Source: Aureimonas sp. SK2 | GTDB lineage: Bacteria > Pseudomonadota > Alphaproteobacteria > Rhizobiales > Rhizobiaceae | Direction of reading: 5' to 3' | Length of the DNA: 64,000 nt | Assembly: GCF_029813115.1 (NCBI RefSeq) | Contig: NZ_JAPZDS010000003.1 | Location: 62,001-126,000, forward strand | Part shown: positions 38,201 through 50,907 of the stretch, in pieces | Numbering within the stretch: position 1 is the stretch's first letter | How the letters are laid out: the number at the start of each line of letters is the position of its first letter | The notes under the pieces: generated by a model | Told to the model about the DNA's origin: nothing | Databases searched by the model: none | The model's input: the letters and a program-made list of their open reading frames with translations, nothing else | Made by a program: the position numbers and the translations under genes

Positions 38201-39646
38201 TCAGAAGAAAGTCTGCGCCGCCGCCGCAGCCGCCGCGAAGAGCGGACCGGCGAAGACGATGTAGGCGGGGAAGATGAAGAGCGTCGCGACGCCCGCCACC
38301 AGCTTCAGTTCCATGCTCATCGGCTCGAACCCGGCGAGCGGCTCGTCGAACCACATCACCTTCACGACGCGCAGATAGTAGAACAGGCCGACCGTCGAGG
38401 CGATCACGCCGATCACCGCGAGCGGGATCAGCCCGGCGCCGACGGCCGCGCTGAAGACGTACCACTTGCCCCAGAAGCCGAGGAGCGGCGGCACGCCAGC
38501 CAGCGAGAACATTAGCATCGTCATGGCGACCGCCATCGGCAGGTTGGTGCGCGACAGGCCGGCGAGCTGGTAGACGTCCTCCACCATGCCGTCGCGGCGG
38601 CGCATCGCGAGGATCAGCGCGAAGGTGCCGAGGGTCATGGTGATGTAGGTCGCCATGTAGATCAGGACGCCCTGGACGCCGGCCTGCGTGCCGGCCGCGA
38701 GGCCGACCAGCACGTAGCCCATGTGGCCGATCGAGGAATAGGCGATCAGCCGCTTGATGTTGCGCTGACCGATCGCGGCGAAGGAGCCGAAGAGCATCGA
38801 GGCGATCGAGAGGAACACCACGACCTGCTGCCAGTCGGCCGTCATCGGGCCGAAACTCTGGACGGTGAAGCGCGTGAGGAGCGCGATGGCCGCGACCTTG
38901 GGCGCGCCCGCGAGAAGCGCGGTGACCGGCGTCGGAGCGCCTTCGTAGACGTCGGGCGTCCACATGTGGAACGGCACGGCGGAGATCTTGAACGCGAGGC
39001 CCGCGAGGACGAAGACGAGGCCGACGATCAGGCCGAGCGTGCGGGCACCGTCCTGCGCGACGGCCTCGGCGATGGCGCGGAACTCGATCTGGCCGGTGAA
39101 GCCGTAGACCAGCGAGGCGCCGTAGAGCAGCATGCCGGAGGACAGCGCGCCGAGCACGAAGTACTTGAGGCCGGCCTCCGTGGACTTCACGTGGTCGCGG
39201 TGGATCGCTGCAATGACGTAGATCGCGAGCGACTGGAGTTCGAGGCCCATATAGAGGGCGATCAGGTCGCCCGCCGAGACCATGACCAGCATGCCCGTGG
39301 TGCAGAGCACGATCAGGACCGGCAGCTCGAAGTTCGCGAAGCGCTCGCGCTGCGCGTAGCCCGTGGACATCAGGACGGCGGCGGCCGCGCCGATCAGCAC
39401 CAACGCCTTCATGAAGCGGGCGAACGGATCGAGAATGACCGAGCCGCCGAAGGCGACGCCGAGCGGAGTCGCGAACAGGAGCCAGACCAGCGCGAAGAGG
39501 ATCGTGCCGACCGTCAGCGACGTGACGAGCCCGGCGCTCTTTTCGCCGAGGAAGGTTCCGATCATCAGCAGGGCCATCGCCCCGACCGCGAGGATCAGCT
39601 CCGGTCCGACGATGGGAAGGCTGTCAGCCACGAATTGCGAAAACAT
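38201..39646 (-). CDS. nuoN: NADH-quinone oxidoreductase subunit N
   Basis: A 481-residue antiporter-like membrane subunit of complex I with about 14 helices. Characteristic segments: [20 protein letters not shown] with the conserved glutamate of helix 5, [51 protein letters not shown] and [16 protein letters not shown]. It is the last nuo gene of the operon and pumps protons in the membrane arm. Confidence 0.98.
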   Translation of the reverse strand: MFSQFVADSLPIVGPELILAVGAMALLMIGTFLGEKSAGLVTSLTVGTILFALVWLLFATPLGVAFGGSVILDPFARFMKALVLIGAAAAVLMSTGYAQRERFANFELPVLIVLCTTGMLVMVSAGDLIALYMGLELQSLAIYVIAAIHRDHVKSTEAGLKYFVLGALSSGMLLYGASLVYGFTGQIEFRAIAEAVAQDGARTLGLIVGLVFVLAGLAFKISAVPFHMWTPDVYEGAPTPVTALLAGAPKVAAIALLTRFTVQSFGPMTADWQQVVVFLSIASMLFGSFAAIGQRNIKRLIAYSSIGHMGYVLVGLAAGTQAGVQGVLIYMATYITMTLGTFALILAMRRRDGMVEDVYQLAGLSRTNLPMAVAMTMLMFSLAGVPPLLGFWGKWYVFSAAVGAGLIPLAVIGVIASTVGLFYYLRVVKVMWFDEPLAGFEPMSMELKLVAGVATLFIFPAYIVFAGPLFAAAAAAAQTFF

Positions 39647-39667
39647 CGGTTCGCCCTGCCCGTTCTC

Positions 39668-41179
39668 TTAGTTCTGGATCGAGGCGACGCTGGACGCCGC
39701 TTCGATGGCTGCCGTGTAGCTCGACAGGAGCTGGTCGACGGAGGCCGTCGTCACGTTGAAGACAGGCATCGGATAGACGCCGAAGAAGATGGTCAGGACG
39801 GCCAGCGGATAGAGAAGCGCCTTCTCGCGCGGCGTCAGGTCGAGGATCGACTTGAGGCTGTCCTTGTCGAGCGCACCGAGGATCACGCGGCGGTAGAGCC
39901 ACAGCGCGTAGGCGGCCGAGAGGATGACGCCCGTCGCGGCGAAGATCGCGACCCAGGAGTTCACGCGGAATACGCCCATCAGCGTCATGAACTCGCCGAC
40001 GAAGCCGGACGTGCCCGGAAGGCCGACATTTCCCATGGTAAACAGCAGCATCATCGCGGCATAGGCGGGCATGCGGTTCACGAGGCCGCCATAGGCCGCG
40101 ATGTCGCGGGTGTGCATGCGGTCGTAGACGACGCCGACGCAGAGGAACAGCGCGCCCGAGATGAGGCCGTGGCTGAGCATCTGGAAGATCGCGCCCTGCA
40201 CGCCCTGCTCGTTGGCCGCGAAGATGCCCATGGTCACGAAGCCCATATGCGCGACCGAAGAGTAGGCGATCAGCTTCTTGATGTCCTCCTGCATCAGCGC
40301 GACCAGCGAGGTGTAGATGATCGCGACGACGGAAAGCACGAAGACGAAGGGCGCGAAGTCGGCCGAGGCCAGGGGGAACATCGGCAGCGAGAAGCGCAGG
40401 AAGCCGTAGCCGCCGAGCTTCAGGAGGATGCCCGCCAGAATCACCGAGCCCGCCGTCGGCGCCTCGACGTGCGCGTCCGGCAGCCAGGTATGGACCGGCC
40501 ACATCGGCATCTTCACCGCGAAAGAGGCGAAGAACGCGAGCCAGAGCCAGGTCTGCATGGAGGCCGGGAACTGGTAGGCCAGCAGCTCGGGGATCGAGGT
40601 CGTGCCGGCGGTCCAGTACATCGCCATGATGGCGACGAGCATCAGCACCGAGCCGAGGAACGTGTAGAGGAAGAACTTGTAGGACGCGTAGACGCGCCGC
40701 TTGCCGCCCCAGACGCCGATGATCAGGAACATCGGGATCAGCGAGCCCTCGAAGAAGAGGTAGAAGAGCACGATGTCGAGCGCGCAGAAGACACCGATGA
40801 CGAGCGTCTCGAGCACCAGGAAGGCCATCATGTACTCCTTCACCCGCACGGTGATGGAGTCGCGGCTGGCCAGGATGCAGATCGGCATCAGGAAGGTCGT
40901 GAGGATCACGAACAGCATCGAGATGCCGTCGACGCCCATCCGGTAGGCGATGCCGCCCGAAAGCCACTCGGCCTCTTCCACGAACTGGAAGCCCGCGACG
41001 GACTTGTCGAAGCCGATCCAGATGAAGAGCGAGAGGACGAAGGTGAAGATGGTGACGAGCAGCGCGACGTTGCGGATGTTGCGGCGCGCGAGCTCGGAAT
41101 CGTCCCGGGTGAAGAGGATGATCAGCACGCCGACCAGCGGCGCGAAGGTGATGGTCGATAGGATCGGCCAGCCGGACAT
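39668..41179 (-). CDS. nuoM: NADH-quinone oxidoreductase subunit M
   Basis: A 503-residue antiporter-like subunit. The ATG at 41179 overlaps the nuoL stop (TGATG). A frame reading through nuoL is only a shadow. Family segments include [22 protein letters not shown] with the key glutamate, [39 protein letters not shown], and [15 protein letters not shown]. Part of the proton-pumping membrane arm. Confidence 0.98.
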   Translation of the reverse strand: MSGWPILSTITFAPLVGVLIILFTRDDSELARRNIRNVALLVTIFTFVLSLFIWIGFDKSVAGFQFVEEAEWLSGGIAYRMGVDGISMLFVILTTFLMPICILASRDSITVRVKEYMMAFLVLETLVIGVFCALDIVLFYLFFEGSLIPMFLIIGVWGGKRRVYASYKFFLYTFLGSVLMLVAIMAMYWTAGTTSIPELLAYQFPASMQTWLWLAFFASFAVKMPMWPVHTWLPDAHVEAPTAGSVILAGILLKLGGYGFLRFSLPMFPLASADFAPFVFVLSVVAIIYTSLVALMQEDIKKLIAYSSVAHMGFVTMGIFAANEQGVQGAIFQMLSHGLISGALFLCVGVVYDRMHTRDIAAYGGLVNRMPAYAAMMLLFTMGNVGLPGTSGFVGEFMTLMGVFRVNSWVAIFAATGVILSAAYALWLYRRVILGALDKDSLKSILDLTPREKALLYPLAVLTIFFGVYPMPVFNVTTASVDQLLSSYTAAIEAASSVASIQN

Positions 41180-43158
41180 CAGAGCATTCCCCGGAACATC
41201 ATGAAGGTCACCAGCGCGGCGACGCCGATCAGCATGACGAAGGCGTAGTGGTAGAGGTAACCGGTCTGGAGGCGCACCACCCAGCCCGAGACGTCGAGCG
41301 CCCGCGCCGAGATGCCGTCCGGGCCGAGCCGGTCGATGACCGCAACGTCGCCCTTCTTCCACAGGAAGCGGCCGAGCCACTTGGCCGAGCGCACGAACAG
41401 GAAGTCGTAGAGCTCGTCGAAGTACCACTTGTTGAGGAGGAACTGGTAGAGGCCCGGGTTTCGCGCGGCCATCTGCGCGGGGCGCTGCGGCTGACGGATG
41501 TAGAAGACGTAGGCGAGGACGAAGCCGAGCGCCATCGCGATCGTCGGCGACCACACTACCAGCGCCGGAACGTGGTGATACTCGTGGATGATGTGGTTCT
41601 CGGGGCCGGCGAAGAGCGCCGTGTGCCAGAAGGTCTCGTAGTTGTCGCCCAGGAAGAAGGGATAGAACACGATACCGGCCAGCAGCGCGCCGACGGACAG
41701 CACGTAGAGCGGCACGGTCATGACCGGCGGCGACTCGTGGACGTGGTGCATCACCTCGTGGCTCGCGCGCGGCTTGCCGTGGAAAGTGAGAAAGACGAGG
41801 CGCCAGGAGTAGAAGCTCGTCAGCGCCGCGGCGATCACGGTCATCATGTAGCCGTACATGGCAAAGGCGTTCTCGCCCGCGAACGCGCTCTCGATGATCG
41901 CGTCCTTGGAGTAGTAGCCGGCCGTGAACGGGAAGCCGGTCAGCGCCAGCGTCCCGATCATCATGGTCCAGTAGGTGATCGGGATGTGCTTCCGGAGGCC
42001 GCCCATGTTGCGCATGTCCTGCTCGCCGTCGACGGCGTGGATCACCGAGCCGGCGCCGAGGAACAGGAGCGCCTTGAAGAAGGCGTGCGTGAACAGGTGG
42101 AAGATCGCCGCGCCGTAGGCGCCGACGCCGAGCGCCACGAACATGTAGCCGAGCTGCGAGCAGGTCGAATAGGCGATGACGCGCTTGATGTCGTTTTGGA
42201 CGAGGCCGATCGTGGCCGCGAAGAAGGCCGTGGTCGCGCCGATGAAGGTGACGAAGGTTAGCGCCGAATGGCTGAGCTCGAAGACCGGCGACAGGCGGGC
42301 CAGCATGAAGACGCCGGCGGTGACCATGGTCGCCGCGTGGATCAGCGCGGAGACCGGGGTCGGGCCTTCCATCGCGTCCGGCAACCAGGTGTGGAGGCCG
42401 ATCTGCGCAGACTTGCCCATCGCGCCCATGAAGAGCAGCAGGCAGATCACCGTCATCGCGCCGCCGGCCGAGAGCGAGTAGCCCGCGAACTCGAGGATCG
42501 GCGCGGCGGCGTTGGCGGCCGCCTCTCCGCCTTCGGGATAGATCGTGCCGACCATCTGACCGGCACCGGCGAAGATGTCGTTCAGGTTGGCCGAGCCGAA
42601 CACCACGAACAGGCCGAAGATGCCGAGCAGGAAGCCGAAGTCGCCGACGCGGTTGACCACGAAGGCCTTCATCGCTGCGGCGTTGGCCGAGGGCTTCTGG
42701 TACCAGAAGCCGATCAGGAGATAGGACGCGAGACCGACGCCTTCCCAGCCGAAGAACATCTGCACGAGGTTGTCGGCCGTCACGAGCGTGAGCATCGCGA
42801 AGGTGAAGAGCGAGAGGTAGGCGAAGAAGCGCGGACGGGAGTCGTCGTGGTGCATGTACCCGATCGAGTACACGTGGACGAGCGCCGACACGGTGTTGAC
42901 GACGACCAGCATGACGAGCGTCAGGCGGTCGATGCGCAGCTGCCACGCGATGTCGAGGTTGCCGGCCTGCATCCACTGAAGAACGGGGATGTGCAGGGTC
43001 TCGCCGCCGAAGAACAGGAAGCCGATCCAGGACAGGACGGCCGCCGCGATCACGAGGCCGCTGGTCACGTATTCGGACGCCGCGGCGCCGATCCGGTTGC
43101 CGAACAGGCCGGCGATGAGGAAGCCGACCAGCGGCAGGAGGACGATCAGGGTATACAT
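41179..43158 (-). CDS. nuoL: NADH-quinone oxidoreductase subunit L
   Basis: A 659-residue distal membrane-arm subunit. The core shows [54 protein letters not shown] and [20 protein letters not shown]. The C-terminal part carries the long amphipathic lateral helix region, with His-rich loops ([22 protein letters not shown]) as in other alphaproteobacteria. It overlaps nuoM by 1 nt. Confidence 0.98.
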   Translation of the reverse strand: MYTLIVLLPLVGFLIAGLFGNRIGAAASEYVTSGLVIAAAVLSWIGFLFFGGETLHIPVLQWMQAGNLDIAWQLRIDRLTLVMLVVVNTVSALVHVYSIGYMHHDDSRPRFFAYLSLFTFAMLTLVTADNLVQMFFGWEGVGLASYLLIGFWYQKPSANAAAMKAFVVNRVGDFGFLLGIFGLFVVFGSANLNDIFAGAGQMVGTIYPEGGEAAANAAAPILEFAGYSLSAGGAMTVICLLLFMGAMGKSAQIGLHTWLPDAMEGPTPVSALIHAATMVTAGVFMLARLSPVFELSHSALTFVTFIGATTAFFAATIGLVQNDIKRVIAYSTCSQLGYMFVALGVGAYGAAIFHLFTHAFFKALLFLGAGSVIHAVDGEQDMRNMGGLRKHIPITYWTMMIGTLALTGFPFTAGYYSKDAIIESAFAGENAFAMYGYMMTVIAAALTSFYSWRLVFLTFHGKPRASHEVMHHVHESPPVMTVPLYVLSVGALLAGIVFYPFFLGDNYETFWHTALFAGPENHIIHEYHHVPALVVWSPTIAMALGFVLAYVFYIRQPQRPAQMAARNPGLYQFLLNKWYFDELYDFLFVRSAKWLGRFLWKKGDVAVIDRLGPDGISARALDVSGWVVRLQTGYLYHYAFVMLIGVAALVTFMMFRGML

Positions 43159-43168
43159 CGCCGCGCGC

Positions 43169-43477
43169 TCAGCCCTTCATCGTGTTGACGTCATCGACGG
43201 CGATCGAGCCGCGATTCCGGAAGAAGACGACCAGGATCGCCAGGCCGATCGCAGCCTCGGCGGCCGCAACCGTGAGGATGAACAGGGCGAAGACCTGCCC
43301 CGCCAGATCGTTCAGGAAGGCCGAGAAGGCGACGAGGTTGAGGTTCACCGACAGGAGGATCAGCTCGACCGACATGAGGATCGTGATGATGTTCTTGCGG
43401 TTCATGAAGATGCCGAAGACCCCCGTAACGAAGAGGATCGCGGCGACCGTGAGATAATGTCCGAGACCGACAGCCAT
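43169..43477 (-). CDS. nuoK: NADH-quinone oxidoreductase subunit K
   Basis: A 102-residue, three-helix membrane subunit. Two conserved membrane glutamates are seen: [19 protein letters not shown] and [22 protein letters not shown]. It belongs to the E-channel next to the quinone module. It lies 10 nt before nuoL. Confidence 0.97.
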   Translation of the reverse strand: MAVGLGHYLTVAAILFVTGVFGIFMNRKNIITILMSVELILLSVNLNLVAFSAFLNDLAGQVFALFILTVAAAEAAIGLAILVVFFRNRGSIAVDDVNTMKG

Positions 43478-43496
43478 GGTTCTTTTCCTATCCGCC

Positions 43497-44114
43497 TCAG
43501 ATGCCCTTGCCGCTCTCGACCTTCACCACCTCGATCGCGGTGGCCGGGTTGCGCGCGACCTGGGTCGGGATCGACTGGCGCTTCAGACCCGGCTTGTGGC
43601 GCAGGGTCAGCACGATCGCGCCGATCATAGCGACGAAGAGGATCAGGCCCGCCATCTGGAAGAACAGGATGTAGCGGGTGTAGATCACGTGCCCGAGCGC
43701 TTCGATGTTGGAAAGCTGCTCCAGCGGCGGCGTCGGCAGGACGGTCTGTGCGCTCAGCTGCGGGTCGTAGTAGCTCCCCGTCACGGCGATGACGAGCTGG
43801 GCGAGCAGGATCAGGCCGATCACCGCGCCGATGGGCGCATACTGAAGGGCACCCTGCTTGATGCGACCGAAGTCGAGGTCCAGCATCATGACGACGAACA
43901 GGAACAGGATCGCCACCGCGCCGACATAGACGACGATCAGGATCAGCGCCAGGAACTCGGCCCCCGTCAGGAGGAAGAGCCCGGCCGCCGCCACGAAGGT
44001 CAGGATCAGGAACAGGACCGAGTGGACCGGATTGCGGGAGAGCACCACCATCATCGCCGAACCGACGGAGACGATGGCGAAGACGTAGAAGAAGAAGGCT
44101 TGCAGCCCCAACAT
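43497..44114 (-). CDS. nuoJ: NADH-quinone oxidoreductase subunit J
   Basis: A 205-residue membrane subunit with about five helices. The conserved [26 protein letters not shown] contains the pi-bulge helix 3 of NuoJ. The tail after helix 5 is polar and basic ([20 protein letters not shown]). 117 bases separate it from nuoI, the widest gap after that between nuoD and nuoE. Confidence 0.97.
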   Translation of the reverse strand: MLGLQAFFFYVFAIVSVGSAMMVVLSRNPVHSVLFLILTFVAAAGLFLLTGAEFLALILIVVYVGAVAILFLFVVMMLDLDFGRIKQGALQYAPIGAVIGLILLAQLVIAVTGSYYDPQLSAQTVLPTPPLEQLSNIEALGHVIYTRYILFFQMAGLILFVAMIGAIVLTLRHKPGLKRQSIPTQVARNPATAIEVVKVESGKGI

Positions 44115-44231
44115 TGTCGGGCTCCCCCTGAAATCGCGGTAGCATGACGCGGCGGGCGGACGGATGGCCCGTTCGCCGCCGGAAGATTCGGTTCGGAGCG
44201 CGGCGCCGAGCGGGGCGCCACACGGTGCGGA

Positions 44232-44723
44232 TTAGCGGTACGGCGCGTCCAGCGCAATGTTGCGGGCGATTTCACGCTCCCAACGGTCGCCGTTCGCGAG
44301 CAGCTTTTCCTTGTCGTAGTAGAGTTCCTCGCGCGTTTCCGTCGAGAACTCGAAGTTCGGGCCTTCCACGATCGCATCGACCGGGCAGGCCTCCTGGCAG
44401 AAGCCACAATAGATGCACTTCACCATGTCGATGTCGTAGCGAACCGTGCGGCGCGTGCCGTCGTTGCGGCGCGGGCCGGCCTCGATCGTGATCGCCTGCG
44501 CCGGGCAGATCGCCTCGCAGAGCTTGCAGGCGATGCAGCGCTCCTCGCCGTTGGGATAGCGGCGCAGCGCGTGCTCGCCGCGGAAGCGCGGGCTGACCGG
44601 ACCCTTCTCGAACGGGTAGTTCACCGTCGCCTTCGGCGCGAAGAAGTAGCGCATCGACAGGCGGAACGCCTTCACGAACTCGATCAGGAACAGGGATTTG
44701 ACGGACTGAGCCAGAGCACTCAT
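44232..44723 (-). CDS. nuoI: NADH-quinone oxidoreductase subunit I (2 x 4Fe-4S)
   Basis: A 163-residue ferredoxin-like subunit. Two eight-iron motifs are complete: [16 protein letters not shown] and [16 protein letters not shown], binding clusters N6a and N6b. The N-terminal amphipathic helix region ([25 protein letters not shown]) contacts the membrane. It passes electrons to NuoB. Confidence 0.98.
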   Translation of the reverse strand: MSALAQSVKSLFLIEFVKAFRLSMRYFFAPKATVNYPFEKGPVSPRFRGEHALRRYPNGEERCIACKLCEAICPAQAITIEAGPRRNDGTRRTVRYDIDMVKCIYCGFCQEACPVDAIVEGPNFEFSTETREELYYDKEKLLANGDRWEREIARNIALDAPYR

Positions 44724-44821
44724 CGAACGATCCGATCTCCGAAAGCGGAGCTTGGTGCGAGGCGGCGCCTCGCCGTTGCATTCATAGGCGGGCGGCGGGG
44801 CCGATCAGGCCCCGCGCCGGA

Positions 44822-45868
44822 TCAGGCGGCGCCCCAGCCGGTCAGCTGGAGGACGAGGGCGACCAGGACCACCATACCGAGCGAGAGCGGCAGGAAGACC
44901 TTCCAGCCCAGGCGCATGAGCTGGTCGTAGCGGTAGCGGGGCACGAAGGCCTTCACCATCGCGAACATGAAGAAGCACAGCGCGACCTTGGCGAGGAACC
45001 AGATGACGCCGGGCACCCAGGTGAACGGCGCGAAGCCGAAGGGCGGGAGCCAGCCACCCATGAACAGGATGGTCATCAGGCAGCACATCAGGGTGATGGC
45101 CGCATACTCGCCGAGCATGAACATCATGTACGGGGTCGAGCCGTACTCGACCATGAAGCCGGCGACCAGTTCGGACTCGGCCTCCGGAAGGTCGAAGGGC
45201 GGCCGGTTCGTCTCGGCGAGCGCTGAGATGAAGAAGATGATGAACATCGGGAAGAGCGGCAGCCAGTACCAGTCGAGGAAGCTCGACGGCAGGCCGACGG
45301 CCGTTCCGACGCCCGTGGACTGCGACAGGACGATCTCGCTGAGGTTCAACGATCCCGCGCAGAGCAGGACGGTGACGATCACGAAGCCGATCGAGACCTC
45401 GTAGGACACCATTTGCGCCGCCGAGCGGAGCGCGCCGAGGAAGGCGTATTTCGAGTTCGATGCCCAGCCGCCCATGATGACGCCGTACACTTCGAGCGAC
45501 GAGATCGCGAAGATGTAGAGGATGCCGATATTGATGTCGGCGATCACCCAGCCGTCCGCCACCGGCACGACCGCGAAGGTTGCGAGCGCCAGCGTCACCG
45601 CGACGAGCGGCGCAAGCAGGAACACGACCTTGTCGGACGAGGCCGGGATCACCGGCTCCTTCAGCACGAACTTCAGAAGGTCGGCGAAGGATTGGAACAG
45701 GCCGAAGGGGCCGACGACGTTGGGACCGCGACGCATTTGGACGGCCGCCCAGATCTTGCGGTCGGCGAGCAGGATGTAGGCGATCAGAACCAGCAGGACC
45801 ACCAGGAACAGAAGGCTCTGTCCGATGATGACGAGGGCGGGCCAGATATAGGCGGAGAACAGCTCCAT
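44822..45868 (-). CDS. nuoH: NADH-quinone oxidoreductase subunit H
   Basis: A 348-residue, eight-helix subunit that forms part of the quinone cavity. Signatures: [38 protein letters not shown] and [28 protein letters not shown]. It lies between nuoG (15 nt upstream) and nuoI (98 nt downstream). Confidence 0.98.
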   Translation of the reverse strand: MELFSAYIWPALVIIGQSLLFLVVLLVLIAYILLADRKIWAAVQMRRGPNVVGPFGLFQSFADLLKFVLKEPVIPASSDKVVFLLAPLVAVTLALATFAVVPVADGWVIADINIGILYIFAISSLEVYGVIMGGWASNSKYAFLGALRSAAQMVSYEVSIGFVIVTVLLCAGSLNLSEIVLSQSTGVGTAVGLPSSFLDWYWLPLFPMFIIFFISALAETNRPPFDLPEAESELVAGFMVEYGSTPYMMFMLGEYAAITLMCCLMTILFMGGWLPPFGFAPFTWVPGVIWFLAKVALCFFMFAMVKAFVPRYRYDQLMRLGWKVFLPLSLGMVVLVALVLQLTGWGAA

Positions 45869-45883
45869 GGGTTCGTACCGTCC

Positions 45884-47959
45884 TTACTCGGCCGCTTCGA
45901 GATGCTCGGCATGCGCGAGGCGCGAGCATTCCGCCATGACCTTGGAGGCCCGGGCGATGGGGTTCGTCAGATAGAAGTCGCCGATGCTCGGGCGGAACGC
46001 GGCGCCGGAAGGCGCCCCTGCCCGGTCGGCCAGCGTCGTGATCGCTCCGGCATCCGCGGCCTGGAGTTCGGCTCCGGCGAACACCGGATGCGCGGCCGCG
46101 AGGTCGCGACGCAGGGCACCCAGCGAGTCGAAGGGCAGCGCTTGGCCGAGAACTGCCGAGAGCGCGCGGAAGATCGCCCACTCCTCCCGCGCGTCGCCCG
46201 GCGGGAAGCCAGCACGCGAGCCGGTCTGGACCCGGCCTTCGGTGTTGACCCAGGTGCCCGACTTCTCGGTATAGGCGGCGCCGGGCAGGATGACGTCGGC
46301 GCGATGCGCGCCCTTGTCGCCATGGGTGCCGACATAGACCACGAAGGCGCCCGGCGCGATCTCGATCTCGTCCGCGCCGAGATTGAACAGGACGTCGACG
46401 CCACCAACCGCCATCTCGGCCGCCGTCTTGCCCCCCTCGCCCGGCACGAAGCCGATGTCGAGACCGCCGACGCGCGCGGCGGCGGTGTGCAGGACGTTGA
46501 AGCCGTTCCAGCCGTCGGTGACCGCACCGATCTCGCGGGCGAGCGCCGCGACGCTCGCCAGGACGTCGGCGCCGTTCTCGCCGGAGATGGCGCCCTGCCC
46601 CACGATGATCATGGGCTTGGCGGCATTCTTCAACGCGTCGAAGAACTCGCCGTTGGCGTTCTCGATGTCGGAAAGCGTCTGCGGGCCGGCGCCGAGATAG
46701 GTGGTCGCGTAACGCAGGTCGACCTTCTCGCCGATGAAGCCGACCGGGAAGTCGCCGCGGCGCCAGCGCTTGCGGATGCGCGCGTTGAGGACGGGCGCCT
46801 CGAAGCGCGGGTTGGCGCCGATGATCAGGAGCGCGTCCGCCTCCTCGATACCGGCGATCGTGGTGTTGAACAGATAGGACGACCGGCCGTCGGCCGGGTC
46901 GAGCTTCGCGCCGTCCTGGCGGCAGTCGAGATTCGCCGAGCCGAGCTGGCCCATGAGGCGCTTGAGCGCCCACATGTCCTCGACCGCCGACAGGTCGCCG
47001 GCGATGGCACCGACGCGGTCGGCCGCGACACCGGACAGCTTCTGGCGGATCGCCTCGAAGGCCTCCGGCCAGGAGACCGGCTGCAGCCGCCCGTCGCGGC
47101 GCACATAGGGCCGGTCGAGGCGCTGCGTTCGAAGGCCGTCCCAGACGAAGCGCGTCTTGTCGGAGATCCACTCCTCGTTGACGAGGTCGTTGATGCGCGG
47201 AAGGATGCGCATGACCTCACGGCCGCGCGTATCGACGCGGATGGCCGAGCCGACGGCGTCCATCACATCGACGGATTCCGTCTTCGACAGCTCCCACGGC
47301 CGCGCCTGGAAGGCGTAGGGACGCGAGGTCAGGGCGCCGACCGGGCAGAGGTCGATCACGTTGCCCTGGAGCTCGGAGGTCATCGCCTGCTCGAGATAGG
47401 TCGTGATTTCGGCATCCTCGCCGCGGCCGACGAGACCGAGCTCGGAAATGCCGGCGACCTCGGTCGTGAAGCGGACGCAGCGCGTGCAGTGGATGCAGCG
47501 CGTCATGATCGTCTTCACGAGGGGGCCGATGTACTTGTCCTCGACCGCGCGCTTGTTCTCCTTGTAGCGCGAGGAATCGACGCCGAAGGCCATGGCCTGG
47601 TCCTGCAAATCGCACTCGCCGCCCTGATCGCAGATCGGGCAATCCAGCGGGTGGTTGATCAGCAGGAATTCCATGACGCCCTCGCGGGCCTTCTTCACCA
47701 TCGGCGTGTTGGTGAAGATCTCGGGCGCCTCGCCGTTCGGGCCGGGACGCAGGTCGCGCACGCCCATGGCGCAGGAGGCCGCCGGCTTGGGCGGGCCGCC
47801 CTTCACCTCGATCAGACACATGCGGCAGTTGCCGGCGACCGACAGGCGCTCGTGGAAGCAGAAGCGCGGAATTTCGGCACCCGCCTCCTCCGCCGCCTGC
47901 AGCAGCGTGTAGTGGTCGGGAACCTCGATCTCGTTGCCGTCGACTTTGATCTTTGCCAT
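45884..47959 (-). CDS. nuoG: NADH-quinone oxidoreductase subunit G
   Basis: A 691-residue peripheral-arm subunit. The N-terminal ferredoxin domain carries the 2Fe-2S cluster ([20 protein letters not shown] plus ASCAM), followed by [15 protein letters not shown] and the [10 protein letters not shown] cluster ligands. The large C-terminal molybdopterin-oxidoreductase-like domain has no active cofactor site in this family. Two-domain order and length are typical of alphaproteobacterial NuoG. Confidence 0.98.
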   Translation of the reverse strand: MAKIKVDGNEIEVPDHYTLLQAAEEAGAEIPRFCFHERLSVAGNCRMCLIEVKGGPPKPAASCAMGVRDLRPGPNGEAPEIFTNTPMVKKAREGVMEFLLINHPLDCPICDQGGECDLQDQAMAFGVDSSRYKENKRAVEDKYIGPLVKTIMTRCIHCTRCVRFTTEVAGISELGLVGRGEDAEITTYLEQAMTSELQGNVIDLCPVGALTSRPYAFQARPWELSKTESVDVMDAVGSAIRVDTRGREVMRILPRINDLVNEEWISDKTRFVWDGLRTQRLDRPYVRRDGRLQPVSWPEAFEAIRQKLSGVAADRVGAIAGDLSAVEDMWALKRLMGQLGSANLDCRQDGAKLDPADGRSSYLFNTTIAGIEEADALLIIGANPRFEAPVLNARIRKRWRRGDFPVGFIGEKVDLRYATTYLGAGPQTLSDIENANGEFFDALKNAAKPMIIVGQGAISGENGADVLASVAALAREIGAVTDGWNGFNVLHTAAARVGGLDIGFVPGEGGKTAAEMAVGGVDVLFNLGADEIEIAPGAFVVYVGTHGDKGAHRADVILPGAAYTEKSGTWVNTEGRVQTGSRAGFPPGDAREEWAIFRALSAVLGQALPFDSLGALRRDLAAAHPVFAGAELQAADAGAITTLADRAGAPSGAAFRPSIGDFYLTNPIARASKVMAECSRLAHAEHLEAAE

Positions 47960-47968
47960 TGGCTTCTC

Positions 47969-48238
47969 TCAGTGCCCCGTCGGGCGCAGCGAGCCTTCCA
48001 GCGCCTCAACGCGGCGCTTCAGGGCTTCGAGTTCGGCCTCGATGGCCGTGTTGCGGAGGTTGGCGTGGGTAGCGAGGCCGAGTCGGGTGGCCGTCGTTTC
48101 CTGCCAGTCGTCGAATCTCTTGTTCAGTCCAGCAAGCTGGTTGTCGATACGACTGAAGCGAGAGTCGTGTTCGCCCTGCTTCGACCGGATCTCATGGAGA
48201 AGCCGGAACATGCTCTGGAGCGTATCGCTCTCGCTCAC
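47969..48238 (-). CDS. small coiled-coil protein encoded between nuoF and nuoG
   Basis: An 89-residue protein, nearly all helical, with heptad-like spacing in MFRLLHEIRSKQGEHDSRFSR, IDNQLAGLNKRFDDW and the C-terminal AELEALKRRVEALEGSL. No membrane segment, signal peptide or cysteine. It fits the operon exactly: 4 nt after nuoF and 9 nt before nuoG. I do not recognise a domain with known function. It resembles the small coiled-coil proteins common in Hyphomicrobiales. It could be an assembly factor or an accidental passenger. Confidence 0.8.
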   Translation of the reverse strand: MSESDTLQSMFRLLHEIRSKQGEHDSRFSRIDNQLAGLNKRFDDWQETTATRLGLATHANLRNTAIEAELEALKRRVEALEGSLRPTGH

Positions 48239-48242
48239 GGTC

Positions 48243-49550
<1,308 letters not shown>

Positions 49551-49564
49551 GTTCCGATCCTCGC

Positions 49565-50752
49565 CTATTCCGACGCCTTGGGCTTGGTGCCCCGGCGCCC
49601 CTTGGCCGGCTCGCCCTTGCCCATGTCCGGGCCGGGCTGAACGTCCGACGTCTCGGTGCGGTTGGCCTCCAGCGTGCCGGTCGCCGTGTGGTCCTTGCCC
49701 GAAAGGTCCTCCGAGCCGCTGGCCGGCGACGGACGACCCTCGTCGTCCACGCGCTTGTGCTCCTGCACCACGGCATCCTCGGCGGCGGCGCCCTTGCTGC
49801 TCAGCGGGCCGTCGGTGCGGGCTTCGCCGTCCACCGTCTCGGCCTTCTTCTGCTCTGCTGCGGCATCGGTGGACGCCGCGCCCGTCGGACCCTGCTGCGT
49901 GCCGCCGGTCCGCCCTTCGGCGGCCCCGTCGGTCAGATCGACGCTCTTGGCTTCCTCGGCGGCGGGATGGGTCTTCGGCGCGCCCTCGGGACCCTTGATC
50001 GTCGGGTCGGTCTCGGGCGCATGCGTATCGACCCGGCCGGCCTGCGAGGGCGCGACACCCGCGCCTCCGGCACTCGGCGCGGACGAGCCCTCGGACTGAG
50101 GCGCCTTGCGAGCCTCGTCCTCACCCTCGCCCTCTTCGTCGTCGAACGTGTTGAGCGTCGTCAGGCCGCCGACCGGCACCGACAGATGACGGTCGATCTG
50201 CGGACCCTTCTTCACGGAAGCGCCCTCGCCGCGATCGAACGCGTCGATGATCTCGGCCAGGCGTTCGCCCGTCAGATCCTCGTAGGTGTCCTTGAAGATC
50301 ATCACCATCGGCGCGTTGACACAGGCGCCGAGGCACTCGACCTCCTCCCACGAGAGCGTGCCGCTCTCGTTCAGGTGGAACGGATGCTCGTGGATCTTCT
50401 CGCGGCAGACGCGCTTGAGGTCATCCGAGCCGCGCAGCATGCAGGGCGTCGTGCCGCAGACCTGGACATGGGCGCGGGTGCCGACCGGCGCGAGCTGGAA
50501 CTGCGTGTAGAAGGTGGCCACCTCGAGGACGCGGATCATGGGCATGCGCAGCCGCTGGGCCACATGCTCGATCGCGGCCTTGGTCACCCATCCGTCCTGC
50601 TCCTGCGCGCGCATAAGCAAGGGAATGACGGCCGACTGCTGGCGCCCTTCGGGATATTTGCGGATCGTCGCCTCGGCCCATTCGGCGTTCTGCGCCGAAA
50701 AGGCGAAACCCTGAGGCTGAACGGCATCTTCCGCAAGACGTCTGACGGACAT
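49565..50752 (-). CDS. nuoE: NADH-quinone oxidoreductase subunit E with long disordered tail
   Basis: A 395-residue protein, about twice the usual length. Residues 1-205 form the NuoE domain with the 2Fe-2S ligands Cys99, Cys104 ([11 protein letters not shown]) and Cys140, Cys144 ([11 protein letters not shown]). Residues 206-395 are low-complexity, rich in Glu, Asp, Ala, Gly, Thr and Lys, without cysteines or predicted globular structure. Extended NuoE proteins are known in Hyphomicrobiales. Here the tail shows no domain I recognise. It ends in a basic cluster ([18 protein letters not shown]). Confidence 0.96.
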   Translation of the reverse strand: MSVRRLAEDAVQPQGFAFSAQNAEWAEATIRKYPEGRQQSAVIPLLMRAQEQDGWVTKAAIEHVAQRLRMPMIRVLEVATFYTQFQLAPVGTRAHVQVCGTTPCMLRGSDDLKRVCREKIHEHPFHLNESGTLSWEEVECLGACVNAPMVMIFKDTYEDLTGERLAEIIDAFDRGEGASVKKGPQIDRHLSVPVGGLTTLNTFDDEEGEGEDEARKAPQSEGSSAPSAGGAGVAPSQAGRVDTHAPETDPTIKGPEGAPKTHPAAEEAKSVDLTDGAAEGRTGGTQQGPTGAASTDAAAEQKKAETVDGEARTDGPLSSKGAAAEDAVVQEHKRVDDEGRPSPASGSEDLSGKDHTATGTLEANRTETSDVQPGPDMGKGEPAKGRRGTKPKASE

Positions 50753-50907
50753 CGGACCTCGACTTCAGAACGGTTCCAACACACCCGTGTTGCGGCGCGT
50801 TCTAACACATTAAGCATGAAAGACCAGCGCCCGAACCCTTGCCGGACACTGTGTCTCCTCGAATTTCGAACGCCCCGGACCGGGGCGCTTCGGTCAGGCC
50901 GGACCGG
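50753..50907 (-). other. 155-base intercistronic gap between nuoD and nuoE with two stem-loops
   Basis: Elsewhere the operon is tightly packed. This gap has the hairpins CAACAC/GTGTTG at 50777-50792 and CGCCCCGG/CCGGGGCG at 50871-50887. Neither has a clear T-run on the minus strand. They could slow or process the polycistronic mRNA or precede an internal promoter. Confidence 0.55.

Noticed and set aside
38723-41161. A long + strand open frame antisense to nuoN/nuoM
   Set aside because: Shadow of two certain complex I genes. The charged, repetitive translation has no recognisable domain.
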